6,495 nucleotides of DNA from Nitrososphaerota archaeon (GTDB lineage Archaea > Thermoproteota > Nitrososphaeria > Nitrososphaerales > Gagatemarchaeaceae), in the NCBI GenBank assembly GCA_016200025.1, contig JACQFO010000108.1:1-6495 (forward strand). Reading direction: 5' to 3'. The notes under the pieces were generated by a model. The model was not told where the DNA came from. It ran no database searches and was given only the letters and a program-made list of their open reading frames with translations. Made by a program: the position numbers and the translations under genes. Each line of letters starts with the position of its first letter. Within the stretch, counting starts at the first letter, position 1. Shown here one piece after another: positions 5,352 to 6,495 of the stretch.

Positions 5352-5463
5352 ACCTTGAGATCGTGGGTTCAAATCCCACCCGCGGCCCCGCCCATGAAAG
5401 CTCAAACACCAATTCTGGGACTTCCATAGCTAGCACGGATGCCGAAGACATCCGTAAGAAGTG

Positions 5464-5471
5464 TTAAATCG
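5464..5471 (+). promoter_or_regulatory. TATA-like box for the cupredoxin gene
   Basis: TTAAATCG begins 29 nt before GTG 5493. It lies inside the longer open frame that could start at ATG 5439. This argues that transcription begins near 5493 and that the mRNA is leaderless. Confidence 0.5.
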
Positions 5472-5492
5472 AAGCATCGACAACTCTCTCAT

Positions 5493-5954
5493 GTGGAAGG
5501 AAAGCCTGCCTTGTTGGGGTCTGCTACACTCTTGGTTGTCCTCTTCAGCCTCGCCGTCAGGCTCGGACCTGCCCAGGCGACCGTCTCGACCGTGACCGTC
5601 CAGATAGACGGCTTCCAGTTCGTGCCCGGCACCATAACGGTGGTCATCGGAGTCAACAACACGGTGAACTGGGTCAATGGAGACGGGGTCGCGCACACTG
5701 TAACCGCGAACGGAGGAAGCTTTAGCAGCGGGACGATGGTGTCCGGGGCCAACTTCACTCACACCTTCAACACGCCCGGGACCTTCGGGTACCACTGCAG
5801 CTTCCACACGTTCATGACTGGCACCGTGACCGTGCTGGGCTCAGGCGTCACATCAACGACCTCCTCGGGCTCCACGACAACGTCCTCGACCACCACCACG
5901 ACCTCCTCGCTTTCAGCAGCCGGAAAGATTAGCTTGCCCGCGGAGAAGGTCTAG
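5493..5954 (+). CDS. Secreted plastocyanin-like blue copper protein (cupredoxin)
   Basis: A probable extracytoplasmic type I copper electron carrier. From GTG 5493 it has 153 residues: a signal peptide (MEGK, hydrophobic 6-22, likely cut after AQA29), one cupredoxin domain at 33-115, and a Ser/Thr-rich tail at about 119-140. Copper ligands are H68 (GVAHTVT), and C102, H105 and M108 in YHCSFHTFM, the C-x2-H-x2-M loop of plastocyanin-like proteins. The tail resembles the glycosylated stalks of archaeal surface proteins, but no membrane helix follows; the protein ends in SLPAEKV, so it is probably released or held by other means. ATG 5439 would add 18 basic, polar residues before the signal peptide. 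GTG 5493 gives a normal signal peptide and sits at the right distance from TTAAATCG, so I prefer it. The partner redox protein is not in the window. Confidence 0.88.
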   Translation: MEGKPALLGSATLLVVLFSLAVRLGPAQATVSTVTVQIDGFQFVPGTITVVIGVNNTVNWVNGDGVAHTVTANGGSFSSGTMVSGANFTHTFNTPGTFGYHCSFHTFMTGTVTVLGSGVTSTTSSGSTTTSSTTTTTSSLSAAGKISLPAEKV

Positions 5955-6050
5955 CCGAGTCGGTCTCCTCTAATACCTGACTTTGAACGGCTTCAATTTG
6001 GACTCGCAAGACCCACATCGACACGGCAACATCACGAAGCTGAAGATGGT

Positions 6051-6066
6051 CTTGCCCGTGGGCAAG
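6051..6066. repeat. Perfect inverted repeat CTTGCCC-GT-GGGCAAG
   Basis: Seven-base arms around a two-base centre; as RNA it would be a 6-bp stem with a CGTG loop. It lies about 97 nt after the cupredoxin stop and is not followed by a T run, so it is not an obvious terminator. An operator or a small-RNA hairpin are possible. Confidence 0.4.
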
Positions 6067-6364
6067 CAAAAGGCTTGGGACTCATAGCAACCCCGCGTGG
6101 AGTAGCCTCGTGGTTCCCAATCAGGTGCCAAGGCAAAGTAGGACCAGGTGAAGACCTAATATTCCATTGGTGAGGCGGTTCCTCAGAGAAGGTCGGCGTG
6201 AAATATGTCGGCGAGAAGCACTCCGCGCTTCAATTGCGATGGAGGCTATTTCGGGGGTCCGCAGAGGCTCTGTCAGGTTCTCGATTGACTTCAGTCGTGA
6301 ATTCAATCCCTCGGAACATGAGAGCGTGGAGGTTCAAAGTCCCCAAGCATCAACCCGTCAATTT

Positions 6365-6376
6365 GACAGTCCTGTC
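6365..6376. repeat. Dyad GACAG-TC-CTGTC upstream of a promoter
   Basis: A perfect 5+5 bp inverted repeat ending 16 nt before the TATA-like box of the last gene. That is a common place for activator or BRE-proximal regulator sites in archaea. The role is inferred from position alone. Confidence 0.3.
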
Positions 6377-6392
6377 TCGGTTCCCTGAACTC

Positions 6393-6413
6393 TTAAGTAG
6401 ATGAGAAGGAGAG
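6393..6413 (+). promoter_or_regulatory. TATA-like box and Shine-Dalgarno of the last gene
   Basis: TTAAGTAG (6393-6400) begins 28 nt before ATG 6421, which would fit a leaderless transcript. GGAGAG (6408-6413) lies 7 nt before the same ATG, which would need a leader. The two cannot both act in this way, so either the TATA box is elsewhere upstream or the purine run is chance. Both agree on the start codon. Confidence 0.45.
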
Positions 6414-6420
6414 AAAAACC

Positions 6421-6495
6421 ATGGACCTAAGTCCACAACTCAAGCAGAAGTATGCATCACACGTGGGAAGTGACGTGATGTACCCGGCCTCGTGC
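6421..6495 (+). CDS. 5' end of an unrecognised gene, cut by the window
   Basis: Only the first 25 codons are present (MDLSPQLKQKY..., ending YPASC). The start is supported by GGAGAG at 7 nt and a TATA-like box. The N terminus is polar and soluble, with no signal peptide. The late YPAS is faintly like the F/YPA(T/S) turn of small DUF2795-type proteins, but this is too short to name. No function is proposed. Confidence 0.55.
   Translation, partial: MDLSPQLKQKYASHVGSDVMYPASC

Larger units (their letters stand above)
5272..5387 (+). tRNA. tRNA-His (anticodon GUG), interrupted by two introns
   Basis: The acceptor stem pairs 5273-5279 (GCCGCGG) with 5380-5386, extended by G at 5272 against C at 5387. 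These are the G-1:C73 pair and C73 discriminator specific to histidine tRNAs. The T arm is perfect: GTGGG-TTCAAAT-CCCAC (5363-5379). The anticodon GTG is at 5334-5336 after C32 and U33. Two insertions must be removed: 26 nt in the D loop (5288-5313) and 14 nt after position 37 (5338-5351). The spliced RNA is 76 nt, with D stem 10-13 GTGT (5282-5285) against ACAT (5322-5325), G18G19 at 5317-5318, U8-A14 and G15-C48. The anticodon stem AGAGG/CCTTG has an A27 x G43 mismatch and a G28-U42 wobble, so it is somewhat weak. CCA is not encoded. A TATA box lies upstream. Confidence 0.9.
5955..6420. other. Noncoding stretch between cupredoxin and the last gene
   Basis: I see no supportable gene here. 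The open frames on both strands are under 75 codons, lack signals and show no recognisable motif. It holds two short perfect inverted repeats (6051-6066 and 6365-6376) and, at its end, the TATA-like box and Shine-Dalgarno of the gene at 6421. No tRNA cloverleaf or clear C/D-box pattern was found. It could be gene debris, a long regulatory region or an unrecognised small RNA. Confidence 0.5.

Noticed and set aside
5239..5451. Minus-strand frame of 70 codons with a GPRVGFEPTIS segment
   Set aside because: This peptide is the well-known artefact of translating the antisense of a tRNA T arm. The frame lies across the tRNA-His gene.
5439..5492. ATG 5439 as start of the cupredoxin
   Set aside because: It puts 18 basic, polar residues before a good signal peptide and lies upstream of the likely TATA box at 5464-5471.
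6328..6345. Second T-arm-like stretch GGAGGTTCAAAGTCCCC
   Set aside because: The stem has a mismatch, the loop has a purine at position 60, and no cloverleaf can be drawn upstream.
6121..6404. Overlapping short frames on both strands in the last intergenic stretch
   Set aside because: All are under 75 codons, lack start signals and recognisable motifs, and conflict with each other.

Overview
The window looks archaeal. It holds a tRNA gene interrupted by two short bulge-helix-bulge introns, a tRNA 3' end without an encoded CCA, and several TATA-like boxes 27-33 nt upstream of start codons that mostly lack a Shine-Dalgarno (the pattern of leaderless archaeal mRNAs). It also has an archaeal-type nicotinate phosphoribosyltransferase and a secreted blue-copper protein with a Ser/Thr-rich tail. 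The high GC, C-rich third codon positions, cupredoxin and multi-intron tRNA would suit a member of the Thermoproteota (Nitrososphaeria/Thaumarchaeota- or Bathyarchaeia-like). That placement is inference; no marker gene here fixes it.

Layout. 22-1872: a two-gene NAD-salvage operon, nicotinate phosphoribosyltransferase followed by nicotinamidase. The second gene appears to start at CTG behind a near-perfect Shine-Dalgarno that overlaps the first gene's stop codon. 1898-2410 (+) and 2455-2865 (-): two unrelated small four-helix membrane proteins, converging on a hairpin. 2866-3083: a divergent intergenic region with two dyads and a TATA box. 3084-4013: an EamA/DMT-family transporter. 4039-4488: a soluble four-cysteine protein of unknown function. 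4544-4807: a small membrane-anchored or secreted protein with two cysteines. 4910-5217: a DUF1294-type small membrane protein whose frame is broken by an apparent one-base deletion. 5272-5387: tRNA-His(GUG) with a 26-nt D-loop intron and a 14-nt anticodon-loop intron. 5493-5954: a secreted plastocyanin-like protein. 5955-6420: a noncoding stretch with two short perfect dyads. 6421-end: the first 25 codons of an unrecognised gene.

How the genes work together. The first two enzymes form one pathway step-pair: nicotinamide to nicotinate (PncA), then nicotinate to nicotinate mononucleotide (PncB). This recycles the nicotinamide released by NAD-consuming enzymes. The other genes seem to be individually transcribed units, each with its own TATA-like box, and show no shared pathway. 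I found no mobile element, CRISPR array, defence cassette or clear new multi-gene system. The most notable items are the two-intron tRNA-His, the CTG start of the nicotinamidase, and the split DUF1294 gene.
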